NCBI RefSeq assembly: GCF_000718325.1
Contig: NZ_JOFV01000002.1
Location: 186,001-250,000, forward strand
Source of the DNA: Oerskovia turbata
GTDB taxonomy: Bacteria > Actinomycetota > Actinomycetes > Actinomycetales > Cellulomonadaceae
Direction: 5' to 3'
DNA: 64,000 bases
The notes under the pieces were generated by a model. The model saw nothing but the letters and a program-made list of their open reading frames with translations, was not told the origin of the DNA and did not search any database. The translations under genes and the position numbers were made by a program. Below, one piece after another: positions 32,613 to 41,948 of this stretch (positions are counted from its first letter, which is position 1; each line of letters starts with the position of its first letter).

Positions 32613-33859
32613 CGTGCGTCCACCCACCTCTCGAGAAGGACGCTCGCGCTGCGACGTCCGTCGTGCACACGATCGACGAAGTCGACCCCTGCGACCGAGA
32701 CCTCGGCCCGGTACGCCGGATCGGCCGCCAGCTCGCGCAGCCGTTCCTCGACGGTGTCCGGGGTGGCTTCGACGACCGGGAGCTCCAGGCCGGTCTCGCG
32801 CAGCACGGTGTCTCGAACCTGCGGCAGGACGTGTCCCACGACGATCCGTCCCGCAGCCATGGCCTCGCACGCGGCGACCCCGTAGGACCCCAGCCGGAAC
32901 TGGTCGAGGACGACATCGGCCGCGCCGTAGAGGTCGGGCATCTGCGCCGACGGCACGCCGCTGATCTCGCGGTAGTCGACGATCCCCTCCGTGTGCAGCC
33001 GCTCGAGTGCAGGACGTATCAGGTGCGTCCCCTTGATCGTCGAGTGCGAGGGGACGTGCGCGACCACGAGCGGTCCGCCAGGGGCCCGCTGAGGGCGCGC
33101 CCACCGGCGTGGGTCGACGACGACGGGGCACCATGTCGCGTACGGGACGTCGACGAGAAGGTCGGGGGTCGACACGAACGTCGGACGGTCGAGTCGGTCG
33201 AGCAGGGCACGGTTCCTTCGGGCCTCGTTCTCGTAGCGTTCGAGGTACAGGCCCGGGTCGCGGTACGGCGACCACGGCGTCAGGTCGACGTGCGTGCTGG
33301 GAAGACGGACATCGGTGCCGTGGCACATGAACGCGGTCACGACCCCTCGCTCCTCGAGCGCCGCGACCTCGGCGGCCACGTCTCGTGAGAAGAGCCGACC
33401 GAACAGCGGGCGTTCAGCCTCGAACAAGACGTGCGTGAAGGCACCGACCGCCTCGAGCTCCCGCTGCTGCCACTCGTGGGACCGGTGGTAGACCGCAACG
33501 GGCACCTCGGTGTCGGCGGCGAAGGAGAACCCCCCTGGCACCTCGACCGCCATGTTGCGCGCGCCCACGTCGGCTCCCGACGCGTCCAGGGACCGCGCCC
33601 ACGACCAGCCCTGCGCCGCGTAGTTCGTTGGGCCGATGTACACGCGCCGCGCCGCGGCCGGGGGGGCTGTCGGAGGCGGGACGTCATCCGGCCCGTAGGT
33701 GCCCATCGACCGCGCCGCCAGACGGCCCAGCAACCCGTCGGGGTTGTCCGCGACGTGATCGATCGCACGGTTGACCCATCGGGGGAACGACCGGCGAGAA
33801 CGGATGGCCCACTCGGCCAGCCGTCGGGGTGCACGCAAGGCCCTGCCCAGGATCGTCAT
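32609..33859 (-). CDS. GT-B glycosyltransferase, tandem copy 1
   Basis: A 416-residue GT4-like protein homologous to its downstream neighbour: YIGPTNYAAQGWSWARSLD, MCHGTDVRLPSTH, AHVPSHSTIKGTHLIRPAL and VLDQFRLGSYGVAACEAMAA match the same positions there. An N-terminal basic segment of about 50 residues, RRLAEWAIRSRRSFPRWVNR, is extra and may bind the membrane. The two copies overlap by 4 bp and are probably successive transferases adding the same or related sugars. Confidence 0.82.
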   Translation of the reverse strand: MTILGRALRAPRRLAEWAIRSRRSFPRWVNRAIDHVADNPDGLLGRLAARSMGTYGPDDVPPPTAPPAAARRVYIGPTNYAAQGWSWARSLDASGADVGARNMAVEVPGGFSFAADTEVPVAVYHRSHEWQQRELEAVGAFTHVLFEAERPLFGRLFSRDVAAEVAALEERGVVTAFMCHGTDVRLPSTHVDLTPWSPYRDPGLYLERYENEARRNRALLDRLDRPTFVSTPDLLVDVPYATWCPVVVDPRRWARPQRAPGGPLVVAHVPSHSTIKGTHLIRPALERLHTEGIVDYREISGVPSAQMPDLYGAADVVLDQFRLGSYGVAACEAMAAGRIVVGHVLPQVRDTVLRETGLELPVVEATPDTVEERLRELAADPAYRAEVSVAGVDFVDRVHDGRRSASVLLERWVDAR

Positions 33860-33902
33860 ACGGTGATCATTCCTTTCGATACTGTCGCGAGGGCGCAGGT
33901 CG

Positions 33903-34979
33903 TCATCGCCCCAGGCGCATGCGCAACGCTCTGCGAAGCAGCGCGTCACGGGCCAGCGTGTGTCCGAGGCTCGCCGCGACCGCCCGGTCGGACGGACCAG
34001 CCGCACCCACCGCTCGGACGGCTGCGACGACCTCGGACACGTCCGTCCCGTCGGCGACGGCCACCACCCGGTGCTCGGCACGCGAGAGCGAGCGTTCCGC
34101 GTCAGGAGACAGCGACCTGAGCCACCGGGCGACCCGTGCGAGCGCCTCACGGTCGGCCACGTCCCACTGGTCGGCGTCCGGACGCAGCAGGACCGCGGGC
34201 AGGACGTTCAGCCGCCACAGCTTGATCGCCATCGCGCGGCGGTGCGCCGGAGGCAGCTCGAGCGGCCATCGGACCGACGTCAGATGCTCGAGGGCCGACA
34301 TCTCGTCGGCGAACGACCGTTCGGCGAAGGTCACGCGGACCGGCGCGTCCTGGCCGATCACGTAGGCGGGGAGCGTGGGGACGTGGTCGACGCGCCCGCC
34401 CTTGTTGAGGAGTGCGAGCCCCAGCTCGATGTCCTCCCCCGTGGCCAGGCCCTCCGTGAGGCGCACCCCGACCTCTTCGAGGTAGGTCCGGCGGACGAGC
34501 CCCAGGGGTGCCGCCCGGTAGTCGAGCCGATCCTTGGCCGGGTCGAGGGCGCCTGTACGGCGGGGTCTGGTCAGAGGATCCCGCCAGACCGCGCCGGACT
34601 GGTCCCTGAGAGGCGCGATCAGGTAGTCCGTCCCGTGCGCACGGACGTGCGCGACCCATGCGTCGAGCGCTCCAGGCTCCAGGAAGTCGTCGGAGCCCAT
34701 GATGGAGACCCAGTCGGCCTCCGCCAGGTCCAGGCCGTGGTTGAACGGTCCCGCAGGCGAGCGGACACCGTCGTCGAGCTCGACGATCCGTACCCTCCCA
34801 TCAGCCGCGGAAGCTCCCAGGGCCTCGCTCACCTGCTCGGAGGCGATGCCGTGCGCGACGACCGTCACACGCACCGGCGTCCTCGTCCCCTGCAGGAGGG
34901 AGCCGACCCCGCGGTCGATACGACGGCGCACGTCATGAACCGCGACGACCACGTCGACCACGGGAGGAGCGACGCTCAT
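33903..34979 (-). CDS. GT2 family glycosyltransferase (paralogue B)
   Basis: A 358-residue GT-A protein, paralogue of 28874-29959: VDVVVAVHDVRRRIDRGV, VRVTVVAHGIASEQV, DDGVRSPAGPFNHGLDLAEA, MGSDDFLEPGALDAW and YRAAPLGLVRRTY are shared. Its ATG overlaps the stop of the ABC exporter (ATGA), so exporter, this enzyme and the two GT-B genes (after 43 bp) run as one minus-strand operon. Substrate unknown. Confidence 0.85.
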   Translation of the reverse strand: MSVAPPVVDVVVAVHDVRRRIDRGVGSLLQGTRTPVRVTVVAHGIASEQVSEALGASAADGRVRIVELDDGVRSPAGPFNHGLDLAEADWVSIMGSDDFLEPGALDAWVAHVRAHGTDYLIAPLRDQSGAVWRDPLTRPRRTGALDPAKDRLDYRAAPLGLVRRTYLEEVGVRLTEGLATGEDIELGLALLNKGGRVDHVPTLPAYVIGQDAPVRVTFAERSFADEMSALEHLTSVRWPLELPPAHRRAMAIKLWRLNVLPAVLLRPDADQWDVADREALARVARWLRSLSPDAERSLSRAEHRVVAVADGTDVSEVVAAVRAVGAAGPSDRAVAASLGHTLARDALLRRALRMRLGR

Positions 34980-36775
34980 CGCTGGGCGTCCGCGCGGCGT
35001 GCGAGTCCAGCGAGCCCGACCTGCTCACCGAAGGCGTGCAACGACTCGGCGAGGCCGTAGAACGTATCGAGCCCGAGCACCTTGCCGTCCTCGAGGTAGC
35101 AGATCTGGTCGTAGTCCTTGATCGTCGAGAGGCGGTGCGCGACCGAGATGATGGTCATGCCCCCCTGCAGTCCTCGGATCGCCTTCGAGACGTCGTCCTC
35201 GGTCTTCGTGTCGAGCGAGCTGGTCGCCTCGTCCAGGACCAGGATCAGCGGGTCCGAGTACAGGGCGCGCGCGATCCCGAGACGTTGCTGCTGCCCACCG
35301 GAGAGAGCCACTCCCCGCTCGCCGATCCGGGTGTCGATGCCGCCCTCGCGCTCGGCCACCAGCGAGGAGAGCTGCGCCATCTCCAGCGCTCGCGTCACGC
35401 GGTCGCGGTCGAAGTCGGAGTCCCACGTCAGGGCCACGTTCTGGGCGATCGTGCCGTCGAACAGCGCGACCCGCTGCGGGACGTAGCCGACGCGACCCCG
35501 CCACTGGCTGAGCACCTCCGTGATCGAGTCGCCGTCGATCATGACCGTGCCCGAGGTAGGAGTGCTCAGGCCGAGGAGGATGTCGATGAGGGTGGACTTC
35601 CCGGCACCGGAGGGGCCGACGATCCCCAGCGAGCTGCCGAACGGGATGTCGATGTCGATCCCCTTGAGCACGTCCGCGGCGGCCTTCGGGTAGCGGAACC
35701 GTACGTCCTGCAGCCTCAGCATCGCCGGAGACTGCGGCAGGTCCTTGGCGTCCTTGCCTGCTTGCACGGCGACGTTCGTCTCAGCAGCCCGGATGTCACC
35801 GATGACGTCCTGAGCCGAGGGGATGCTCGCGCTCGCCTGGATGACGCCGCCCTGGATACCGTTGATCGCGGGAATGAGGCGGAAACCGGTCACGGCGAAG
35901 AGGGCCACCGCGACGATCGCCTCCTCAGGCCCGGAGATCAGGTAGGAGGCACCTCCGATGAGGAGGAAACCACCGACGAGAGCCGCTTCGAAGACGAACT
36001 TGGGGATGACGCCGAGGAAGGAAGCGTTCGCCCGCGAGCGCACCGCCCGGTGGCGTTCGGTCGTCACGACCCCGAGCACCTGCTCCAGGCTGTTGCGGAG
36101 CGTGAGCTCCTTGAGCGCCTCGACCATCTCGGTCATGAAGATCGCGACGCGATAGCTCGAGTCGCGGTTGACCCTCCCGGCCTCGAGTGCGCGGCGGGTG
36201 ACGAAGACGTTCACCAGCAGCGCGACGAGGCCGAGGTAGGTCAGGGCGATGACGGCCGTCAGGGGCTGGGCCACCACGAGCACGAGGAGGATCAGGGCGA
36301 AGGTGGCGACGCTGCTCGGGATGAGCGCGATCGGCAGGATGAAGCCCATGATCGTGTTGGCGATACCTGCGTCCGCGATACGGGTGATCTCGGCGACGCT
36401 GCGCTTGGACCGCTCCTCCCACGTCGAGTGGATGTACGCGCCGAAGAGCCGCTGACCGATCTCGAGCTCGTAGCGTGCGAACCGGCGGGTGGCGACCCAG
36501 TGCAGGAGCAGCGTCAACGCGCTCTTGAGGATGATGAGACCGCAGGCACCCAGGATCAGCCACGGCGCGGACGAGGCGGGCAACGTCCCCAGAACAGGCA
36601 GGGTGATGTCGGACTGGGTGACGATGGGCGTGATGACCAGGGCCAGTACCGACATCGCCGCGACGTCCAGCACCGCAAGCACGCTCGTGAGGACGACGTA
36701 GTAGCCGAAGAAGCGGCGAGCGCCCCTCGGGAGCAACGGCATCAGTTCCCGCAGGGTGTTCCAGACGAGCTTCAT
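34976..36775 (-). CDS. ABC exporter with fused membrane and ATPase domains (PglK/MsbA-like)
   Basis: A 599-residue half-transporter that would act as a dimer. Six hydrophobic helices lie within residues 20-310; the ATPase has Walker A GPSGAGKST near 385, VGYVPQRVALFDGTIAQN, signature LSGGQQQRLGIARAL, Walker B LILVLDEATSSLD and the H-loop SVAHRLSTIKDYD. In a glycan locus the likely role is flipping a lipid-linked oligosaccharide, like PglK. It is separate from Wzm/Wzt, so two polymers or two parts of one polymer may be exported. First gene of its operon. Confidence 0.88.
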   Translation of the reverse strand: MKLVWNTLRELMPLLPRGARRFFGYYVVLTSVLAVLDVAAMSVLALVITPIVTQSDITLPVLGTLPASSAPWLILGACGLIILKSALTLLLHWVATRRFARYELEIGQRLFGAYIHSTWEERSKRSVAEITRIADAGIANTIMGFILPIALIPSSVATFALILLVLVVAQPLTAVIALTYLGLVALLVNVFVTRRALEAGRVNRDSSYRVAIFMTEMVEALKELTLRNSLEQVLGVVTTERHRAVRSRANASFLGVIPKFVFEAALVGGFLLIGGASYLISGPEEAIVAVALFAVTGFRLIPAINGIQGGVIQASASIPSAQDVIGDIRAAETNVAVQAGKDAKDLPQSPAMLRLQDVRFRYPKAAADVLKGIDIDIPFGSSLGIVGPSGAGKSTLIDILLGLSTPTSGTVMIDGDSITEVLSQWRGRVGYVPQRVALFDGTIAQNVALTWDSDFDRDRVTRALEMAQLSSLVAEREGGIDTRIGERGVALSGGQQQRLGIARALYSDPLILVLDEATSSLDTKTEDDVSKAIRGLQGGMTIISVAHRLSTIKDYDQICYLEDGKVLGLDTFYGLAESLHAFGEQVGLAGLARRADAQR

Positions 36776-37117
36776 CGTTGGTCGATGCCATCACTTTCGA
36801 GAGAAGGGTTCCAGACCTGCGGCCCGGGACACGGGGTCGAGTTCCGGGCGGCACCATGCTCCCACCCGCGGAAGGAGTCCTCCCAACGATCCTGGGCACG
36901 TGCGCCGGGATCCCTGGCCGTGCGTCGCACGGGCGCCACGCCGGACATCTTGCCACCCTCGCCGTACATACCGGGCACCGTGCTCGCGAGGACGGCAGAT
37001 CGACACCCGATCTTCGCAGGTCCCCCTGACTATGATGGCTGCGCTCGTACGGGGGAACCGTCCTCCGGGCGCGTCGACCTCTTCACCAGTGCCCGTCCAC
37101 GACCACGACCAGGAGCC
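36776..37117. promoter_or_regulatory. Divergent intergenic region with a probable -10 box for the GT4 gene
   Basis: These 342 bp separate the ABC exporter (minus) from the GT4 gene (plus). TATGAT at 37031-37036 on the plus strand is the closest match to the -10 consensus and would give a leader of about 75 nt ending in an AGGAG ribosome site. No promoter is convincing for the exporter. No further gene was found. Confidence 0.45.
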
Positions 37118-38311
37118 ATGAGCACACCGACCTCTCGTCCCACGAGCATCGCCTCACGGCTCTTCGCACCGGAACCATCGGCTGCCGGGTTCCGCCTGCT
37201 GGCCGCCGCCGTCGCCCTGACCGACTCCGGTCCTGTGAGCGTGCTGACCTCGACGGTCCCCCCGGGCACCCGTCCCAGCCCCCTCGCCGAAGGCATCTCC
37301 GTCAGCCGATGGCCCGTCCTGCGGGCTGCGGACGGCGCCGTCCGTGGCTACCTCCCGTACGCCTCGTTCGACGTGCCGCTGGTGCTCCGCCTCCTCGCTC
37401 AGCGTCGGCAGGGAGCCGTGCTCGTCGAGCCGCCCCCGACGACAGGGGCCGCCGCGCGGGTCGCCCTGGCCGTCCGGCGGACCCCCTACGTGTACTACGC
37501 AGCAGACGTCGTCTCGACGGCCGCCGCGGGCGCCGGCTACCCGCGCGCCGTGGTCGCGCTGTCGCGCGCGGTGGAGAGGTTCGCCCTGCGTGGCGCGGCC
37601 GCGGTCGTGGCGGTCAACCAGCACGTCGTCGACGAGGTCGTCGCCCTCGGTGTGCCGCGCTCCCGCGTGCACCTCGTGGGCAACGGGGTCGACACGTCCG
37701 TGTTCAGCCCGGTCGGTCCTCTCACGCCTCCACCCGGTGTCCGGGCCGGGTCCCCGTACTTCGTCTACGCCGGAAGCATGAACGATCTCCACGGAGCGCA
37801 CGTCTTCGTCGAGGCGTTCGTGCAGGTGATCGAACGCAGGCCCGACGCGCGGCTCGTCATGATCGGTCGGGGTACGCAGAGCGACGCGATCCGCCGACGT
37901 GGTGAGGAGCTGCTCGGCGAGGCCTTCGTCTTCGAGGACACTCTGCCCGGGCACGAGGTCGCCGGTCGTCTCCGCGGAGCAGTGGCCGGGCTCGCGAGCG
38001 TCAGGCCCGACGGCGGGTACACGATGGCGCTCGCGACGAAGGCGATCGCGACGGCCGCGACCGGTGCCCCTGTCGTCTTCGCAGGGTCTGGCACCACCAC
38101 GCACGTCATCGAGGAGGGGGCGCTCGGCTGGGCCGTCCCGTGGGAGTCGGCAGCCGTCGCCCAGGCGATGCTCGACGCCCTCGAGGCCGCTCCCGACGAC
38201 GCCGTGCACCGCTCTGAACGGGCTGCTTGGGTCCAGCACAACGCGTCGCTCGCCGGGGTCGGTCACCGCGTCGCGGAGGTCGTCCGGTCGGTGGCTCGAC
38301 CTCTCGCCTGA
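37118..38311 (+). CDS. GT4 family glycosyltransferase
   Basis: A 397-residue GT-B enzyme with an N-terminal Rossmann-like half (YVYYAADVVSTAAAGAGYPR, VVAVNQHVVDEVV, VHLVGNGVDTSVFSP) and a C-terminal half with FVYAGSMNDLHGAHVFVEAF, ARLVMIGRGTQSD and LPGHEVAGRLRGAVAGL. The second conserved Glu of the usual E-x7-E motif is not clear. ATG 37118 has AGGAG directly upstream. It stands alone on the plus strand and ends at a strong hairpin. Confidence 0.85.
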   Translation: MSTPTSRPTSIASRLFAPEPSAAGFRLLAAAVALTDSGPVSVLTSTVPPGTRPSPLAEGISVSRWPVLRAADGAVRGYLPYASFDVPLVLRLLAQRRQGAVLVEPPPTTGAAARVALAVRRTPYVYYAADVVSTAAAGAGYPRAVVALSRAVERFALRGAAAVVAVNQHVVDEVVALGVPRSRVHLVGNGVDTSVFSPVGPLTPPPGVRAGSPYFVYAGSMNDLHGAHVFVEAFVQVIERRPDARLVMIGRGTQSDAIRRRGEELLGEAFVFEDTLPGHEVAGRLRGAVAGLASVRPDGGYTMALATKAIATAATGAPVVFAGSGTTTHVIEEGALGWAVPWESAAVAQAMLDALEAAPDDAVHRSERAAWVQHNASLAGVGHRVAEVVRSVARPLA

Positions 38312-38315
38312 CCTG

Positions 38316-38353
38316 CCCGCATCGCAGGCCCCACCATGGGCCTGCGATGCGGG
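38316..38353. terminator. Bidirectional terminator (GT4 / DPM-like GT2)
   Basis: A perfect 16-bp stem: CCCGCATCGCAGGCCC at 38316-38331, loop CACCAT, complement at 38338-38353. It lies 4 bp after the GT4 stop and 13 bp after the stop of the convergent gene. Confidence 0.85.
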
Positions 38354-38366
38354 AGGAGGGCCTCGT

Positions 38367-39323
38367 CTACTCGAACGGCAGGAGGTGCGGGTCCTTGGGG
38401 CTCTCCTGTATGTCGAGCTGCAACGAGGAGACGAGCATCTGGACCCCCAGGACGAACGGGGTGACGGCGAGCAGCACGGTCCCGGCCGTCGCCGGCGTCG
38501 AGTTCCAGGTCGCCACGATCATCCAGACCCCGGCGACGACTCCCACGAACGTGAGAAACAGCCCGGTGAACAGAAGCAGCGCGACCGGGGAGAAGGACCA
38601 CAGGACGTAGCGGTACCACAAGCGGTACCAGTAGCCCCGGAAGAGCAGGCTCATGAGCTCCGGCACGACCTTGCCCAACCTGATGCTCGACACCTCGTTG
38701 CCGTAGACCGCGGGGATCGGCACGTCGACCGCCGACGTGCCGGCGACGTTCAGGTGGATCAGCAGGTCGTTCTCGAAGCTGTACCTCTCGGAGACCCTGT
38801 CCAGGTCGATCTTCTCGAGCACCGATGTCCGGACCGCGGTGTAGCCGTTCTGCGGGTCGAACAGGTGCCAGTACCCCGAGGCGAACTTCGTCATGAACGA
38901 GAGCACGACGTTGCCGAAGACGCGGTGCCGAGGCATGCCGACGTAGGAGTCGGGGCGGAAGAACCGGTTGGCCTTGGCGAACCCGAATCCGCCGGACGTC
39001 ACCTGGTCCAGCAGGTCGGGAAGGTAGGCCGGGTCCATCTGCGCGTCCCCAGCCATGACGACGTCGACGTCGGCCCCCCTCTCCATCGCTGCCCGGTGGC
39101 CCGTGACGATCGCCCCGCCGACTCCCTTGTTGACCTCGTGCCGGATGAGCACGACGCGGGGGTCGTCCGACGACTTCACCGCCTCCGACGTCCCGTCCGG
39201 GCTGCAGTCGTCGACGATCACGATGAGGTCCACGAACTCAGGCATGGTGTCGATGACCGTACGGATCATCGACTCCTCCTTGTAGGCCGGGACCACTGCC
39301 GCGATCCTCGCTCCCTTGTACAT
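38367..39323 (-). CDS. GT2 polyprenyl-phosphate glycosyltransferase (DPM1/ArnC-like)
   Basis: A 318-residue enzyme: AAVVPAYKEESMIRTVIDTM at 8-27, IVIVDDCSPDGTSEA, VNKGVGGAIVTGHRAA, the metal site VMAGDAQMDPAYLPDLL and FDPQNGYTAVR, then two hydrophobic helices near 235-300. This is the layout of transferases that load one sugar on undecaprenyl phosphate. It ends in DIQESPKDPHLLPFE. The GtrA gene ends 2 nt before its ATG, and GtrA proteins are thought to flip such lipid-sugars, so the pair probably feeds an extracytoplasmic GT-C step. Confidence 0.87.
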   Translation of the reverse strand: MYKGARIAAVVPAYKEESMIRTVIDTMPEFVDLIVIVDDCSPDGTSEAVKSSDDPRVVLIRHEVNKGVGGAIVTGHRAAMERGADVDVVMAGDAQMDPAYLPDLLDQVTSGGFGFAKANRFFRPDSYVGMPRHRVFGNVVLSFMTKFASGYWHLFDPQNGYTAVRTSVLEKIDLDRVSERYSFENDLLIHLNVAGTSAVDVPIPAVYGNEVSSIRLGKVVPELMSLLFRGYWYRLWYRYVLWSFSPVALLLFTGLFLTFVGVVAGVWMIVATWNSTPATAGTVLLAVTPFVLGVQMLVSSLQLDIQESPKDPHLLPFE

Positions 39324-39325
39324 TC

Positions 39326-39796
39326 TCAGTTCTCCTGGGTGGTCGGCCGGGTAGGTTCTTGGTCCGCCTCGGGTGGGCGGCCCGGGGCTCGGGCGCCCGG
39401 GGCCGCGAAGACCCAGTAGCGGTACGCGAGGTAGTTCCAGATCGTCTGGGCCAGTGTCACGACGATCTTGCCTGCGGCGAAGCCCCAGCCCATGCGCTCG
39501 AACGCTTCGACGACGACGATGTTCACGAGCGAGTTGACGACGAGAAGCGCGCAGTAGCGCAGGAGTGCCCGGCCCGTGGGCGTCTGGCCGCCGAAGGCGA
39601 AGCGTCGCTGCAGAGTGAAGTTGAAAGCGAAGCTGCCCCAGAACCCGCACGCCGTAGCGAGCCACAGCGGCGCACCGAATCCACGGTAGAACAGCGTCAG
39701 CAGGCCCAGGTCGACGAGCAGCGCCGACCCGCCGACCAGGAGGTACCGCGTCGCGGAGTGGTCGAGGAGTCGGCGCACACCGGACTGACGTGACAT
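39326..39796 (-). CDS. GtrA family membrane protein
   Basis: A 156-residue protein with four hydrophobic helices: YLLVGGSALLVDLGLLTLF, the second from about 43, ALLVVNSLVNIVVVEAF and LAQTIWNYLAYRYWVF. GtrA-type proteins assist transbilayer movement of polyprenyl-phosphate sugars. The C-terminal tail is Pro/Ala-rich. ATG 39796 has GAGAGG upstream at a somewhat long distance. Coupled to the DPM-like gene downstream. Confidence 0.88.
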   Translation of the reverse strand: MSRQSGVRRLLDHSATRYLLVGGSALLVDLGLLTLFYRGFGAPLWLATACGFWGSFAFNFTLQRRFAFGGQTPTGRALLRYCALLVVNSLVNIVVVEAFERMGWGFAAGKIVVTLAQTIWNYLAYRYWVFAAPGARAPGRPPEADQEPTRPTTQEN

Positions 39797-39902
39797 CTGA
39801 TCGCATACCTCTCTATGGCTACCTTGGTCGCCCGCAGCCACCCCTGCGCGTGCAACGCCCGGGCAAGAGTACTCGTTCCCTGCGGTCGCCCAAGCACCGA
39901 CG

Positions 39903-39908
39903 TAGCCT
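39903..39908 (+). promoter_or_regulatory. Probable -10 box for the SpoIID-domain gene
   Basis: TAGCCT on the plus strand, 27 nt before ATG 39936; GAGGAG in the short leader serves as ribosome site. Confidence 0.45.
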
Positions 39909-39935
39909 GAAGTCGACCGAACCGAGGAGTCTCGC

Positions 39936-41939
39936 ATGCAATCGATGCCCCGTCTGCCCGCAGTGGCGACGTGCCTCACCCTGGCGCTGCTGATGGCAGC
40001 CGGCCACGTCCCGCAGGCGACCGCTGCACCCATCTCGACCGTCGACCGCGTCACCCTGCCCGGCACCGGGACGGTCACGGTCGCCGGGCGTGGTTACGGC
40101 CACGGGCGAGGCATGTCGCAGTACGGGGCCCGTGCCGCGGCCAGTCAGGGCGTTCAGTACCAGCAGATCCTCGACTTCTACTACCCGGGGACGACCTCCG
40201 TCACCCAGGCCGACGAGCCGATCCGCGTCCTGATCTCCGCAGACTCCGACAACGACGTCCGTATCCTCGCCGTCCCGGGCATGACGGCATCGGACAGCGT
40301 CAGTCGCAACACCCCGATCGGCTTTCCGGGCCAGACGGTGACGCAGTGGCGCATCACCCGCAGCGGGTCCGGGCTGCTGCTCGACGGGCTCGTCGGTGGC
40401 TCCTGGAAGAGGTGGTCGCAAGGCGCCTCGCCCAACTTCCTGAGCATCGCGGCTCCGTCAGGGTTCATCCGCCTGATCGGGCCGACCGGCACCCAGAAGG
40501 ACTACCGAGGGACGGTCCGAGCAGTCGTCGATGGCGCCTCGCCGCGGATCAGGACCGTGAACGAGGTGCGCATGGACGACTATCTTCGCTCCGTGGTCCC
40601 GGCGGAGTCGCCGTCGTCATGGCCTGCCCACGCGTTGCGCGCCCAGAGCGTCGCTGCACGGACGTACGCATCCTTCGAGCGGGCGCAGGACCCGGGAGCG
40701 GCCTGGCACACGTGCGACACGACCCAGTGCCAGGTCTACGCCGGCCACAAGTCCTTCACCTCCTCCGGTGTCCAGACCGCCGTGCACGAGGCCGCGACGA
40801 CCGACGCCGCGATCACGGCGACGGCGAACCAGGTCCGCCACCACGGTGGCCGCCCCGCCTTCACGCAGTTCAGTGCGTCGAACGGTGGCTGGACCGCCGC
40901 AGGGAGCCAGCCCTATCTCGTGGCCCGGGCCGACCCGTGGGACGGCACGGGCAACCCCGTGCACGCGTGGTCGGTGAAGTTCAGCGCCGCCCAGCTGCGC
41001 TCGGCGTTCCCGTCGGTCGGGACGGTGCGCAGCATCACGGTCCAGTCACGCACGGGGAACGGCGAGTGGGGTGGCCGCGTCGAGCGCGTCGTCGTCGCAG
41101 GGTCGACGGGCTCGACGACCGTCACAGGGGCCGGCTTCCGTTCTGCGCTGGGTCTGCGGAGCGACTGGTTCAAGCTCACCGCGTCCTCACGGATCGACTC
41201 CGACTTCACCGCCGACGGCCGACCCGACCTGCTCGGCCAGGTTCCCGGTGGCGACCTGCTCGCCTACGAGGGCAACGGCACGGGGGGCTTCCTCGCTCAG
41301 ACGACCGTGGGGTCGGGCTGGTCCAGCATGCGCCTCGTGGTCCGCGGCGGCGACCTCACCGGCAGCGGCAACCCGGACGTCCTGGCGATCAGCGCCCAAG
41401 GGACCTTGTACCGATACCCCTCCAACGGCGCGGGCGGCTTCGGGCCTCGCACCGTCGTCGGTCCGGGGTGGGCCTCCATGGCGACGATCCTGGCCCCTGG
41501 AGACGTCGACCGGGACGGCAGCGCGGACCTCCTGGCGATCGACAGCTCCGGTGCGATGTGGTTGTACCCCGGGAACGGCACGGGTGGGTTCGGGGCTCGA
41601 CGCTTCGTGGGGCCCGGCTGGTCGAGCATGACCTCGGTCCTCGGTGCGGGCGACTGGAACGGTGACGGCACGGCGGACCTCCTGGCCCGCTCGCAGGCGG
41701 GAGACCTCTTCCTCTACCGCGGGGACGGCTCCGGGGGCTTCGACCCGGTCCGCATCGGCAACGGCTGGAGCACGATGCGCCACCTCCTCGCCGTCGACGA
41801 CTGGGACGGCGACGGCATCCCGGACCTGCTCGCGGCAGACGGCACGGGCAGGATGTTCCTCTACCCCTGGTCCGGGAGCTCCTTCCGGGCACCGCGGCAG
41901 GTCGGCACGGGATGGAACTCGATCGACCGCATCTTCTGA
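39936..41939 (+). CDS. Secreted SpoIID/LytB-domain protein with FG-GAP repeats
   Basis: A 667-residue exported protein. A signal peptide with LTLALLMAAGHVPQATAAP is cut near residue 30. Residues about 40-410 form a SpoIID-type domain: GRGYGHGRGMSQYGARAA, then EVRMDDYLRSVVPAESPSSW (catalytic-type Glu) and ALRAQSVAARTYA. SpoIID cleaves peptide-free glycan strands in Bacillus engulfment. Residues about 415-667 hold five FG-GAP-like repeats of about 50 residues, each of the form YPGNGTGGFG, VGPGWSSM, GDWNGDGTADLLA, likely a beta-propeller. The same repeats occur in the amidase at 44201-47107. It converges on DUF6541 gene 2. Confidence 0.88.
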   Translation: MQSMPRLPAVATCLTLALLMAAGHVPQATAAPISTVDRVTLPGTGTVTVAGRGYGHGRGMSQYGARAAASQGVQYQQILDFYYPGTTSVTQADEPIRVLISADSDNDVRILAVPGMTASDSVSRNTPIGFPGQTVTQWRITRSGSGLLLDGLVGGSWKRWSQGASPNFLSIAAPSGFIRLIGPTGTQKDYRGTVRAVVDGASPRIRTVNEVRMDDYLRSVVPAESPSSWPAHALRAQSVAARTYASFERAQDPGAAWHTCDTTQCQVYAGHKSFTSSGVQTAVHEAATTDAAITATANQVRHHGGRPAFTQFSASNGGWTAAGSQPYLVARADPWDGTGNPVHAWSVKFSAAQLRSAFPSVGTVRSITVQSRTGNGEWGGRVERVVVAGSTGSTTVTGAGFRSALGLRSDWFKLTASSRIDSDFTADGRPDLLGQVPGGDLLAYEGNGTGGFLAQTTVGSGWSSMRLVVRGGDLTGSGNPDVLAISAQGTLYRYPSNGAGGFGPRTVVGPGWASMATILAPGDVDRDGSADLLAIDSSGAMWLYPGNGTGGFGARRFVGPGWSSMTSVLGAGDWNGDGTADLLARSQAGDLFLYRGDGSGGFDPVRIGNGWSTMRHLLAVDDWDGDGIPDLLAADGTGRMFLYPWSGSSFRAPRQVGTGWNSIDRIF

Positions 41940-41948
41940 CGTCGCAGA

